A stretch of 64,000 bases of DNA from NCBI RefSeq assembly GCF_031199965.1, contig NZ_CP133605.1, forward strand, positions 785,001-849,000. The letters run 5' to 3'. How positions within the stretch are numbered: the first letter of the stretch is position 1; each line of letters starts with the position of its first letter. Origin of the DNA: Paenibacillus sp. D2_2 (GTDB lineage: Bacteria; Bacillota; Bacilli; Paenibacillales; Paenibacillaceae). This document shows, piece by piece, positions 26,658-35,528 of the stretch. The translations under genes and the position numbers were made by a program. The notes beneath the pieces are model-generated. The model did no database searches, was not told where the DNA came from, and saw only the letters and a program-made list of their open reading frames with translations.

Positions 26658-27356
26658 TTATGATACATAGTCACCGTTATAGCTGATCAATACTGCGTTT
26701 CTGACTCCGCCCAGCTCAGAAATTTGATTGACGAAGTTCCCTTCACCTTTGTGCAAACGTACTTCCAGCGTTACCTCGATATTGCCTGGGGATACGGTCT
26801 TTTGCTTGACGTTATAGCGTTTTACAGATTTGCTGATTTGGTTATGAACCAATTGCTCGCTTTCGTCGCTGTCACAGTTGATTACTAGCAAATAAGGATT
26901 TTCCACGGAAGCATTTTTGATAAATAGGAACAGAATTAATCCGATAACAACAGATCCGATGATCGATAGCGTGAAGAAGCCAGCGCCAGTTACAATCCCT
27001 GCAGCAGCAGCCCAGAACAGGAAAATAAGATCTGTCGGATCCTTAATTGGCGTTCTGAACCGAACGATCGACAGGGCACCGACCATACCTAACGACAGAA
27101 CGAGGTTGGAATTGATGGCGATAATGACCATGGCAGTAATCATGGTCATACCGATTAAAGAGACATTGAAGCTCTTGGAGTAGAGCACACCACTAAAAAT
27201 TCGTTTATATAGAATGAAGATAAACAATCCTATTACAAAGGCAATAGCAAGCGTGATAAGAATTTTAGAAACACTAATATCAGAAGTGAAGTTTCCTAAT
27301 ACAGACTTTTTAATAATATCGCTGAATGTTGTAGATTCAGTAGTATTCATGTTCAT
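26658..27356 (-). CDS. DUF4956 membrane protein
   Basis: This membrane protein of about 232 residues has four hydrophobic segments near residues 25-150 (ILITLAIAFVIGLFIFILY and others). The family block LSLGMVGALSIVRFRTPIKD lies between them. A cytoplasmic C-terminal domain of alpha/beta type follows. Homologues are commonly found beside VTC-domain and CotH genes; a function is not established. ATG 27356 overlaps the stop of the VTC gene as ATGA and has GGGAGG just upstream, so the two are translationally coupled. A start 12 bases upstream is possible but has no good site. Confidence 0.9.
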   Translation of the reverse strand: MNMNTTESTTFSDIIKKSVLGNFTSDISVSKILITLAIAFVIGLFIFILYKRIFSGVLYSKSFNVSLIGMTMITAMVIIAINSNLVLSLGMVGALSIVRFRTPIKDPTDLIFLFWAAAAGIVTGAGFFTLSIIGSVVIGLILFLFIKNASVENPYLLVINCDSDESEQLVHNQISKSVKRYNVKQKTVSPGNIEVTLEVRLHKGEGNFVNQISELGGVRNAVLISYNGDYVS

Positions 27357-28066
27357 TGATCCTCCCATGAGTTTGTTTTTAAATATTTACAGCAAATTAC
27401 GTATTTTGAAGTAGATTGCTGAATAAGTCCGTCCATTTGGATTACCGATCTTATATATTCCGGCAAGTATTCATCATACTTGACCTCAAGAATAATCAGG
27501 TTATCGTCTATGGCAAGAATCGGCGACAAATCCGGATCAAAAATATCGACGGAATTTAGTCCGGTTCGCAGTTCCTTATCAAAGGTAATTCGGACATTCC
27601 CGTTACGGCAAACATAAGGCTCGCGCACGTAGTCGACGATGACCTTGGGACGCAGCATGTTCTGCGTTAACTGCCGATACAACTCCATCATGAACGGCTT
27701 GTCTGGCTGATTAAGCACCTCGTAATTCCCGGCAAGAATGGAATTATACATCTCACGTGTCAATGGCTCTTTCATTTTTGCAATATAATTGCCCAATTTG
27801 ATCTTCTTCTCGAAGTGGATCGTGCAGTCGCTTTTATTGTATATGCGAATCCGGTACTTGTTCCGATCCCGTACGCCGCTTAATTTCTCATATAGAGCCG
27901 TATTGTCCATATCGTCGAAATAGAGGCTGCGGATGTGATATTCTCCGCTTTTGCTGGCATGCTCATCTAGCTTGATCAAATTTCTGAGTCTTTGACGAAT
28001 AATGAAATATTGGTGGCTATTAATTACAAATTTCAGTTCATGGCGGTATTTGAGTTTGGCATTCAT
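27353..28066 (-). CDS. VTC-domain protein (polyphosphate polymerase-like)
   Basis: This 237-residue protein belongs to the VTC domain family, whose yeast member VTC4 makes polyphosphate from ATP in a basic tunnel. Conserved elements are YRHELKFVI, HIRSLYFDD, KYRIRIYNKSD, HFEKKIKLGN, KVIVDYVREPYV and ILEVKYDEYLPEYIR. These supply the Arg, Lys and Glu residues that line the tunnel and bind metal. ATG 28066 follows AAGAGAGGTG; a TTG 36 bases upstream is unlikely. It is the first gene of the minus-strand operon VTC-DUF4956-CotH, with a 190-base divergent region before the phosphatase gene. Confidence 0.9.
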   Translation of the reverse strand: MNAKLKYRHELKFVINSHQYFIIRQRLRNLIKLDEHASKSGEYHIRSLYFDDMDNTALYEKLSGVRDRNKYRIRIYNKSDCTIHFEKKIKLGNYIAKMKEPLTREMYNSILAGNYEVLNQPDKPFMMELYRQLTQNMLRPKVIVDYVREPYVCRNGNVRITFDKELRTGLNSVDIFDPDLSPILAIDDNLIILEVKYDEYLPEYIRSVIQMDGLIQQSTSKYVICCKYLKTNSWEDQ

Positions 28067-28256
28067 TTGTTCTGACACCTCTCTTCCCTTGTTAAGATAC
28101 AAACATCATCCTAACAAGCAAATCTGATTTTTGACTTAATGTATCCTGAACGTTAACTGAAAGTTGTTTACATTGCGTTGACAAATGTAAGGGAATGGCA
28201 AAAAATCTAGAGAGGAGATCTCACAAACTAGAATAGGCAAACAAGGAGGGAAGTAG

Positions 28257-29483
28257 ATGAAGGGATTAATACGTGATAAATGGTTCCTGGCCGCAATATG
28301 CCTGCTGCTATTGGCCGGTGCTGTCGGGATTATCTGGCTGGAACATATTCATGCCGTGCAGCCCAAATCATTGGTCACTACCTTTAAGGGGGATCCTGGA
28401 ACTTCAAGGGCTTTTACCTGGTATACAGAAGATGAGAATCCAACAGCGCTCCTGCAGATCGCTGAAGGTACTGATAGTTCAGCATTGAAGGGGAATGATG
28501 TAATCACCTATCAAGCGGAATCGGTAGTCATCGATATTGGTAGTGGACAATCGAATAGTTCTCATAAAGTTGAAGTAAACGGGCTTACACCGGGCCGTTC
28601 TTATATTTACAGGGTAGGAAATGGAAGTAAGGGCGGTTGGAGCGAGGCGCATACATTCACTACCGAGGCGGCAAATACTGAGGAATTTACATTCATTAAC
28701 GTCGCTGATTCACAAGGGGTGACGAGAACGGATTTTGAGCTATGGGGTAAGACATTGGATGCTGCGTTATCCAAATTCCCACAGACCAGCTTCATCGTTC
28801 ACAACGGGGATTTGACCGAGAGTACAGAGGATGAACAAGCCTGGAATGACTTCTTCGCCGTAGCGGACAAGTTGATGCCATCTATTCCACTGATGCCGGT
28901 CACAGGCAATCATGATCAGGTAGACGGTGATGCCGCGCGATACCTTGCTCATTTTAATTTGCCGGATCAAGGTGCGGAAGGTTCCCTGCCGGGTACTGTT
29001 TACTCCTATGATTATGGCGAAGCGCATTTCGTAGTGTTGAATACGGAATCCAATATTGACGAACAGACGGAGTGGCTGCGTGAAGATTTGAGGCGCAACG
29101 CCAAACGCTGGACGATAGTTGCGATTCATCGGCCGGTGTATGGAGGGAACCGATACAAGAAAATTGAAGCCTGGGCTAAGGTCTTCGACGAATATAACGT
29201 CGATCTGGTGCTCCAGGGACACAATCATGAATATTCCCGCTCCTATCCGATCCGGGACGGGAAGATCGTTGGGGAAGGCGAAGGTACTATATACGTGACG
29301 ACAAATGCATCGGGACAGAAGTTCAATGAGAAGAAGCAAGATCAATTCTATCATGCGGTTCATTTTCAAAATTATAAGCAGATGTATGCCGCCATAACGG
29401 TGACGAAAAGCACGCTTACCTATGAGGCTTACGATATAGCGGGTCAGCGATTGGACGATTTCGAGCTTAGGTATAGCAAATAA
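28257..29483 (+). CDS. Membrane-anchored metallophosphatase (purple-acid-phosphatase-like)
   Basis: This 408-residue protein has an N-terminal membrane anchor (FLAAICLLLLAGAVGIIWL). A fibronectin-III-like domain covers about 35-135 (VEVNGLTPGRSYIYRVGNGS-like). A calcineurin-type phosphoesterase domain covers about 140-360. Metal-binding motifs are present: VADSQG, HNGDLTE, TGNHD, AIHRPVYGG and LQGHNHEYSR. It would hydrolyse phosphate esters outside the cell. ATG 28257 has AAGGAGGGAAG upstream. It is divergent from the VTC operon, and since both handle phosphate chemistry a shared role is possible, but nothing in the sequence proves it. Confidence 0.92.
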   Translation: MKGLIRDKWFLAAICLLLLAGAVGIIWLEHIHAVQPKSLVTTFKGDPGTSRAFTWYTEDENPTALLQIAEGTDSSALKGNDVITYQAESVVIDIGSGQSNSSHKVEVNGLTPGRSYIYRVGNGSKGGWSEAHTFTTEAANTEEFTFINVADSQGVTRTDFELWGKTLDAALSKFPQTSFIVHNGDLTESTEDEQAWNDFFAVADKLMPSIPLMPVTGNHDQVDGDAARYLAHFNLPDQGAEGSLPGTVYSYDYGEAHFVVLNTESNIDEQTEWLREDLRRNAKRWTIVAIHRPVYGGNRYKKIEAWAKVFDEYNVDLVLQGHNHEYSRSYPIRDGKIVGEGEGTIYVTTNASGQKFNEKKQDQFYHAVHFQNYKQMYAAITVTKSTLTYEAYDIAGQRLDDFELRYSK

Positions 29484-29490
29484 GAATTGT

Positions 29491-29509
29491 TGACAATGAT
29501 AATCATTAT
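29491..29509 (+). promoter_or_regulatory. Fur box
   Basis: TGACAATGATAATCATTATC and the following ATT form a near-perfect 7-1-7 Fur palindrome of type TGATAATNATTATCA. It precedes the heme monooxygenase gene by about 50 bases, so iron-limited expression is expected. Confidence 0.88.
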
Positions 29510-29560
29510 CATTAAAATGAATGTATTATTTAAAATTTATCTGACTCGGAGGTATTGCCA

Positions 29561-29896
29561 TTGTTTATAATGACGAGAACGATGCTTATCGAAAAGGGAA
29601 ACAGCGATAAAGTTATCGAACGTTTCAGCCAACCTGGACCAATGGATGAGATGGAAGGCCTTATCGATATCAGCGTGATGGTGAATAAGAAGAGCAAGGA
29701 ACAGGAAGAAGTAGTCACGGTTATTCGTTGGGAATCCGAAGAAGCCTGGAAGAATTGGGAGAAGAGTCCGGCACATATTGAAGGCCACCGTCAGAAGAAA
29801 GGCCAGCAGCCTCCGTCTTATATCATTAGTACATCTGTGAATTTATATAATGCTGACGTAGTGAAGAAGGGCAAAGCCTTTGCTGCCAATCATTAA
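29561..29896 (+). CDS. HmoA-like heme-degrading monooxygenase
   Basis: This 111-residue antibiotic-biosynthesis-monooxygenase (ABM) fold protein is of the IsdG/HmoA kind. Landmarks are RFSQPGPMDEMEGLIDISVM, VIRWESEEAWKNWEKSPAH and the catalytic-region His in HIEGHR. HmoA of B. subtilis breaks down heme to release iron. The Fur box directly upstream supports an iron role. TTG 29561 is 7 bases after CGGAGGT and is preferred; TTG 29555 is too close. Confidence 0.88.
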   Translation: MFIMTRTMLIEKGNSDKVIERFSQPGPMDEMEGLIDISVMVNKKSKEQEEVVTVIRWESEEAWKNWEKSPAHIEGHRQKKGQQPPSYIISTSVNLYNADVVKKGKAFAANH

Positions 29897-29900
29897 TAGA

Positions 29901-29923
29901 GCTGAAAACCGACCTTTTTGAAC
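29901..29923 (-). repeat. Solo end of the dispersed repeat
   Basis: GCTGAAAACCGACCTTTTTG and AAC match, with two differences, the inverted left end of the repeat seen at 14015 and 22377. No second end is visible nearby. Confidence 0.5.
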
Positions 29924-29950
29924 ACGTATTAAAACATGAATAATCAGGAG

Positions 29951-29990
29951 ACAGTGCCGTATCCGAGTGGTTGGGGGGCACTGTTTTTTT
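29951..29990 (+). terminator. Intrinsic terminator after the heme monooxygenase
   Basis: ACAGTGCC pairs with GGCACTGT, followed by seven T. Confidence 0.88.
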
Positions 29991-30092
29991 GTTGGAAGCG
30001 ATTGTGAGAACATGTTTCAGTAGTCCAACAGGTTCCAGTAACACATGGTATGATAAAATCAGATTATCTTATATTCAAGCAAGGAGAATATT

Positions 30093-30869
30093 ATGAAATT
30101 AGTATCTTGGAATGTAAACGGTCTTAGGGCATGCGTGAATAAGGGATTTTATGATTATTCTAAAGAGGTTGATCCAGATATTTTCTGCGTTCAGGAGACG
30201 AAGCTGCAGGAAGGGCAAATTGAACTGGAGCTGGGCGAAGAGTATGAACAGTATTGGAATTATGCCGAGAAGAAGGGATATTCGGGTACTGCTATTTTTA
30301 CGAGAATCAAGCCGCTTTCGGTATGGTATGGTCTGGAGGAGAATGATGAGCCGGAGGGCCGCATGATCACTCTGGAGTTCGACAATTTCTATCTGGTGAA
30401 CGTATATACTCCAAATGCCAAGCGCGATTTGACACGTCTGGAATATCGTCTCGAATGGGAGGATCGCTTTCGCAGCTATTTGCTGGAGCTGGATGGGCGG
30501 AAGCCTGTGATCGTGTGCGGGGATATGAATGTGGCGCATCAAGAGATTGATTTGAAAAATCCGAAGTCGAATCTCGGCAATTCCGGCTTCACCCTGGAGG
30601 AGAGGGGTAAGATGACGGAACTGCTTGGTGCTGGGTTGGTGGACACATTCCGTCATTTCTATCCTGACCGTGAACAGGTCTATAGCTGGTGGTCATATAT
30701 GCCTAAGGTTCGGGAACGGAATGTTGGATGGAGAATTGATTATTTTCTGACCTCGGCCAGGTTGACTCCATATCTAAAGGATGCTGAGATCGACTGCCAT
30801 GTGATGGGCAGCGACCATTGTCCGGTGAAGCTGCTTTTGGATATGAACGAAGCGGAGTCTGTTAAATAG
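30093..30869 (+). CDS. exoA: Exodeoxyribonuclease III
   Basis: This 258-residue endonuclease/exonuclease/phosphatase-fold enzyme cuts DNA at abasic sites and removes 3' blocks. All family motifs are present: SWNVNGLRA, CVQETKLQ (metal Glu), YTPNAK, CGDMNVAHQEIDLKNPKS (catalytic Asp/Asn), GWRIDYFL and the final GSDHCPV with catalytic His. ATG 30093 follows AAGGAGAA. It is a single-gene unit, ending in a bidirectional terminator shared with the opposite VanZ-RDD gene. Confidence 0.96.
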   Translation: MKLVSWNVNGLRACVNKGFYDYSKEVDPDIFCVQETKLQEGQIELELGEEYEQYWNYAEKKGYSGTAIFTRIKPLSVWYGLEENDEPEGRMITLEFDNFYLVNVYTPNAKRDLTRLEYRLEWEDRFRSYLLELDGRKPVIVCGDMNVAHQEIDLKNPKSNLGNSGFTLEERGKMTELLGAGLVDTFRHFYPDREQVYSWWSYMPKVRERNVGWRIDYFLTSARLTPYLKDAEIDCHVMGSDHCPVKLLLDMNEAESVK

Positions 30870-30890
30870 AAGGCGAAATAACAAAAATTA

Positions 30891-30936
30891 AAGCCCGTTC
30901 AGACAAAAGGTGATCACCATTTATCTGGACGGGCTT
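30891..30936. terminator. Bidirectional terminator between exoA and the VanZ-RDD gene
   Basis: AAGCCCGTTCAGA pairs with TCTGGACGGGCTT, with an inner GGTGATCACC palindrome. On the minus strand it is followed by a T-rich tract. Confidence 0.8.
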
Positions 30937-30941
30937 ATCAT

Positions 30942-32084
30942 TTATATACTTGTTTGGTTGTTCTCTTGATTCTGCTCCTCCCGAGGTTCCCAGGCGACGA
31001 CATGCTTGGTTCCACTGATCTTCTCGTAGAAGAGCTGCGGCTTCTTACGTATCACGTAAATGACAACATGGATAAAGAAGGCTACATCGACAGCGAATAT
31101 AGCTAGAGTGCTGCCAGCTGCGATGAACGGATGCAGATTATTCGTCATGTTCGGAATGATTTGATGCATCGCGAAGATCAGCCAATATAGAATGCCGTAG
31201 CGTACGAACAGCGAGAGTAGAGAGATCCGTGGCTTCTCTCCGGTCCGGATCAGCTTGATGCGTACGATCCATTTGCCGAATGTATAGCCACCTGTCAGGT
31301 AAGGAAGCAGCATGAAGTAGATGCCCGTGGACAGGAAGAACGACAGAGATAGATGGAATGGCTGGGCGAGAATGGCTTCCAGGATAGACCATATACAAAA
31401 GTCGATCATGTAGGCGATACCGCGCCTTAAATAAGTGACGCGTTTGGTCGCCGGGTTCACATCGGCATCCAGACGTTCCACGTTGGGCAGAAGGCTTGAG
31501 CACCAGTCGGCAATAAGAACACCGACGATTCCTCCCAGCGTGTTCATCAATAGATCATCCACATCGAATACGCGGTAAGGATGCCGATAGATCCCATACA
31601 GGCCAGTCAATTGTGTAAGTTCAAAGAACAGAGATAGCAGGAATGTATACACGATACAGCGCAGCCATCCGAGACGGTAGTAATATCGGAGCATCATACC
31701 AAAGGGCACAGTTAGAAAAATATTGAACAGTACTTGAAGGAAAGCACGTTCTTTAAGCAAGTGCAGGTAAGACGACGGGTTGCTGATGACAACTCCGGTC
31801 TCCTTCAGAATATCGTGAATGAAGTTCAGTGGCATCCATTGCAGACCACCTGCGGCCATAGGTAGATTATGCCTGGATGCAGGCAATGGCAGGATTACGA
31901 GGAAATAGGCATTCATTAAGTACAATAGGAACAAATAAAGAAGGAAGGATCTGAATTTGTTAATATAGCCGTACTTGCGATACTGTACAATCAGGAACGG
32001 CATTGTAAATAAAAATGCAACGAATGGAAAAGAGAAAAAGGCATATTTAATTGGAAATAAATAAGATTGTAGCATGTCAGTCAC
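30942..32084 (-). CDS. VanZ-RDD fusion membrane protein
   Basis: This 380-residue integral membrane protein joins two domains. Residues about 35-200 form a VanZ-like domain (LPLPASRHNLP, NIFLTVPFGMMLRYYYR, SLFFELTQL, FDVDDLLMNTLGGIVG). Residues about 215-350 form an RDD domain (YLRRGIAYMIDFCIW, TGGYTFGKWIVRIKLIRTG). VanZ of enterococci gives low-level teicoplanin resistance; RDD proteins are linked to ion transport. The fusion is frequent in Firmicutes and its role is not known. The start ATG at 32084 lies 3 bases from the LysR stop on the same strand. Confidence 0.9.
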   Translation of the reverse strand: MTDMLQSYLFPIKYAFFSFPFVAFLFTMPFLIVQYRKYGYINKFRSFLLYLFLLYLMNAYFLVILPLPASRHNLPMAAGGLQWMPLNFIHDILKETGVVISNPSSYLHLLKERAFLQVLFNIFLTVPFGMMLRYYYRLGWLRCIVYTFLLSLFFELTQLTGLYGIYRHPYRVFDVDDLLMNTLGGIVGVLIADWCSSLLPNVERLDADVNPATKRVTYLRRGIAYMIDFCIWSILEAILAQPFHLSLSFFLSTGIYFMLLPYLTGGYTFGKWIVRIKLIRTGEKPRISLLSLFVRYGILYWLIFAMHQIIPNMTNNLHPFIAAGSTLAIFAVDVAFFIHVVIYVIRKKPQLFYEKISGTKHVVAWEPREEQNQENNQTSI

Positions 32085-32086
32085 CC

Positions 32087-32997
32087 TTAGTTGTTTTTGA
32101 TCAATTTGGTTTGGTTATGATATAGATTTGCAGAGTTGATCACGAATTGCTTAAATAAGTTTGCCGCCGGGGAGAGGAACTTCCCTTCCGCCCAAGCGAT
32201 TCCGATCTCCCTATGACATTCAGGGTCTGTGATCGATACCCAGACCAATCCGTCCTCATCGATGCCTTCCGTCTTGGGAAGGATTGCGATCCCTAGTCCA
32301 GCGCATACCAGACCTGCAATCGTATGTATTTCTTCTCCCTCAAACAAAATTCTGGCGAGATGCCCACTCGGTGTAGCAGTTCATCCATAATGTGACGGAG
32401 TCCATATCCTTCTTTATATGATATCAGCATCTCATCCTTCAATTCCTTCAGCGCAACGGATTTTGCCCCGGCGAGCCGATGATGAACCGGTACCGCGAGG
32501 AACAGCTCTTCCGTCCATAGCTTCGTCCAATGAATATTTGGTGGTGTCTCCTGCGGGGAGGACATGCAAAGATCGATTTCACCTGAATGGAGCTGATGTA
32601 GCAAATTGAGATTGCTGTTCTGATGAAGCTGGAAGCGGACATTTGGATAGCTCTTGCGAAATTGTCCAATCAGATCAGGAATCCAGCGGATCCCTAGCGT
32701 ATGTAGGAAACCTAGCGATATTTCACCCCGCTCGGGGTCAAGCAGTTGTTCGATTTCTCGCCGCCCTGCCTGATACTCCTCCATCATTCTCTCAACCCGA
32801 TTAAGGAATAGTTCACCGTATCGATTTAGAACAATCGACCGCCCCCTCCGTTCAAATAGAGGCACATTTAATTCGGATTCAAGTCTGGCAATTGATCTGC
32901 TTAGTGCGGGTTGTGTAATATTCATAGCTCGGGCTGCGGAAGTTATGTTCTGCATTCGTGCTACGGTCTGAAAATACTCCAGTTGCTGCCACTCCAC
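32087..32997 (-). pseudogene. LysR-family transcriptional regulator (frameshifted)
   Basis: This LTTR of about 300 residues is split in two frames. The first 230 residues hold the HTH (QLEYFQTVARMQNITSAARA, TQPALSRSIARLE) and most of the effector domain (ISLGFLHTLGIRWIPDLIGQ). They end in an out-of-family tail after GISPEF. The second frame resumes FEGEEIHTIAGLVCAGLGIA and ends normally. One base near 32340 restores it. It is transcribed away from the MFS gene at 33138 and may control it, the usual LTTR arrangement. Confidence 0.88.
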
Positions 32998-33137
32998 AAT
33001 TCATTCTCCTCTACTTATTACATCGGCTATATAAGAGTGTTACTAATAATGCATTATACTATACTTTTGACCCGTCCTATACTTATATGTGGCCAATAAA
33101 TAAATATAGATAAGTAGTTGGATTGGAGAGAGAAAAA

Positions 33138-34351
33138 ATGAATACCATCGAATTGGGGAGTTCTGAGCATCGGAGAACTTCTATTAGCATGCTGCTCGGC
33201 AGCATTGTTACGTTTGCGGTTCTGTATAGTCCGCAGTCTTTAATCAGTTTATTTTCCAAGCAATATCATATTTCTCCGGCAACCGCGGGAGCCTCGGTAT
33301 CTCTGGCCACGATCGGGTTGGCGATCGGCCTAATCATAGTCTCCACCATATCTGACCGTGTTGATCGTAAGCTACTCATGAGTCTGTCGCTGCTTACCAC
33401 CTCGGTATTAGCGATATTGTCTGCATTTACGCATCAATTCACGTTATTCCTTATTATCCGGTTTTTGATTGGATTAAGTGTTGCTGGCTTCCCTTCTATA
33501 GCGATGGCTTTTCTTAACGAAGAGTTCCATCCAAAGGCTATAGGACGAGTGATCGGCATTTATGTCGCGGGTACATCGATCGGCGGTTTAGTTGGACGGG
33601 TTGTAATCGGGGTATTGACCGATTTATTCAACTGGCAGATCGCTTTGATGATCCTTGGAATGATAAGCCTGCTGTTCAGTCTTGTTTTCTGGTACAAATT
33701 ACCTTCATCTCGTAATTTTACACCCAGGAGGACAAGCTTACTGCAATGGGAGAGGGGTCTCAAACATAATATCTCGCAGCGCAACTTGTTAAGTCTATTT
33801 CTCACGGCATTCCTGCTTATGGGCGTCTATATTATGATCTTGAACTACATCGGTTATCCGCTCACAAGCAAGCCGTATAATCTGAGCCAGACGGTGTTTG
33901 GCTTCCTGTTCGTTGTTAATCTGCTGGGGACCTGTAGCTCGGTATGGTTCGGGAAGCTGGCCGACCGTTATTCTAGGCAACATGTTATCGCTCTAGCGAT
34001 TGGCATTCTACTGATTGGCGTATTGCTTACACTGAGCTCTGTTCTATTTTTGAAAATAGCGGGAGTAGCCATTGTTGCATTCGGCTTCTTTGCCTCACAT
34101 TCCGTCGCCAGTGGCTGGGTCGGAATCGCGGCAGGGCGTGAGTCTAAGGCTCAAGCATCGTCGCTTTATCTTTTATTTTATTATGGGGGCTCAAGCTTGA
34201 TCGGTTGGTCTGGGGGATATTCCTCCATCAGTTTGGCTGGAACGGCATGATTGCATATGCCAGTGTGCTGCTTGTTCTTGCAGCTCTCGTCTCTCGGCTC
34301 GCTGCCAGCCCTCATCGTGCACGATATGCACATGGGAACAGTATCCGATAA
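33138..34351 (+). pseudogene. MFS transporter (frameshifted near the C-terminus)
   Basis: This 12-helix major facilitator of about 405 residues resembles the YnfM/YgaY drug-exporter group. Motif A-like DRVDRKLLMS follows helix 2, and RFLIGLSVAGFPSIAMAFLN is in helix 4. The given frame ends in SLAGTA. The neighbouring frame reads WGIFLHQFGWNGMIAYASVL, the expected last helix, and stops at 34351. One base near 34200 is at fault. ATG 33138 lies 7 bases after GGAGAG. Divergent from a LysR gene. Confidence 0.88.
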
Positions 34352-34437
34352 ACTTACGCATCTGTCCCTTTCATTAGGGGATCATCCCGCATTTATTAAT
34401 ATATATCAGGGTCAATTCAAGAAGAGGGATGTTATAG

Positions 34438-35334
34438 ATGAATCGACAAGTGATTATAAATGCAGATGATTTTGGCCTTTCTCCGGCAGTAAACCGAGGA
34501 ATTATCGAAGCCTTCCAGGCGGGCGGGATTACTAGTACCTCCTTAATGGTAAATATGCCAGGTTTCGAGGATGCGGTACAGTTGGCTCATAGCTATCCAG
34601 ATTTAAGCGTAGGTCTACATTTCAACCTAACTTATGGTCGACCGGTATCCAATCCGGCCAGCATCCCTTCACTTGTGAGGGAAGATGGAGCATTCAATAA
34701 CGAAGCAATTGCACGGGAGTGGGATTCAAGGGATATATCCAGAGAGCTTACAGCACAGTGGGACCGTTTCGTCCAGACGGGCTTGCGCCCGACGCATCTT
34801 GACTCGCATCATCTACTACATCAGCTCCATCCGGAGATTTACAAATTGATGGCGCGTAAAGCACATCATGAGGGCATTCCGTTACGCAGATCTCAGATTT
34901 CTCATCTATCCAGCGGTGTTCCGGATCCAAGAATGACGAATTTCATTCTGCTGGACTCCTATGACGGTGTTGAGGGAAGACAGCGTCTTCGGCAGCATTT
35001 AGTGTCACTCCGAGAGGGCTTAACGGAGATTGTCTGTCACCCAGGTTATGTAGACGAGGCTTTGATTGAACAATCTCACTGGACTGACATCCGAGAGGGG
35101 GAGCTTGCTCTGTTCGCGAATCCGGAGGTGGCCAATACGCTGGCTGCAATCGGGGTATTGCCGGTTAATTACCGGGTGTTGCAGCGTCGCAAGCCTCCCG
35201 GTGGCTCACGAGTTCGCAAGCATTCCCTGGTCTCGAAATCAAGCAGGCGAGCTTCTTCTGCTGGCGCGCATCGCCGTTCCCGAGGGAAAGGGCGATTAAT
35301 GACAAGAAGATCCCATTCCGCTATAAATAAGTAG
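34438..35334 (+). CDS. YdjC/ChbG-family carbohydrate deacetylase
   Basis: The first 245 or so residues are a clear YdjC/ChbG metal-dependent deacetylase: INADDFGLSPAVNRGI (metal Asp pair), GLHFNLTYGRP, PTHLDSHHLLHQLHPEIY (metal His) and VCHPGYVD. Family members remove acetyl groups from N-acetyl sugars such as diacetylchitobiose. The last 50 residues, after NYRVLQRR, are Arg/Ser-rich and not family-like. All three frames are open there, so a late frameshift may have replaced the true end. ATG 34438 has AAGAGGGATG upstream. Confidence 0.87.
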   Translation: MNRQVIINADDFGLSPAVNRGIIEAFQAGGITSTSLMVNMPGFEDAVQLAHSYPDLSVGLHFNLTYGRPVSNPASIPSLVREDGAFNNEAIAREWDSRDISRELTAQWDRFVQTGLRPTHLDSHHLLHQLHPEIYKLMARKAHHEGIPLRRSQISHLSSGVPDPRMTNFILLDSYDGVEGRQRLRQHLVSLREGLTEIVCHPGYVDEALIEQSHWTDIREGELALFANPEVANTLAAIGVLPVNYRVLQRRKPPGGSRVRKHSLVSKSSRRASSAGAHRRSRGKGRLMTRRSHSAINK

Positions 35335-35360
35335 GGTATATAGCACATAAGGAAAGAAGC

Positions 35361-35393
35361 ATAACCTCCTGGCATCGGGAGGTTATTTTTTAT
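35361..35393 (+). terminator. Intrinsic terminator after the deacetylase
   Basis: ATAACCTCC pairs with GGAGGTTAT around a short loop and is followed by TTTTTT. Confidence 0.85.
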
Positions 35394-35528
35394 TGAGATC
35401 GGAGTATGTGAGAAAAGTGTAGGGAAGGGAACAATGCCTCAGTAAGGATTTTTCTTTATAATAAAAAGTAAGAAGAACGAAGGGACATTCAGGGGCAGGA
35501 TGTTCGAGTCAGGAAGAGGTGGAGTAAT

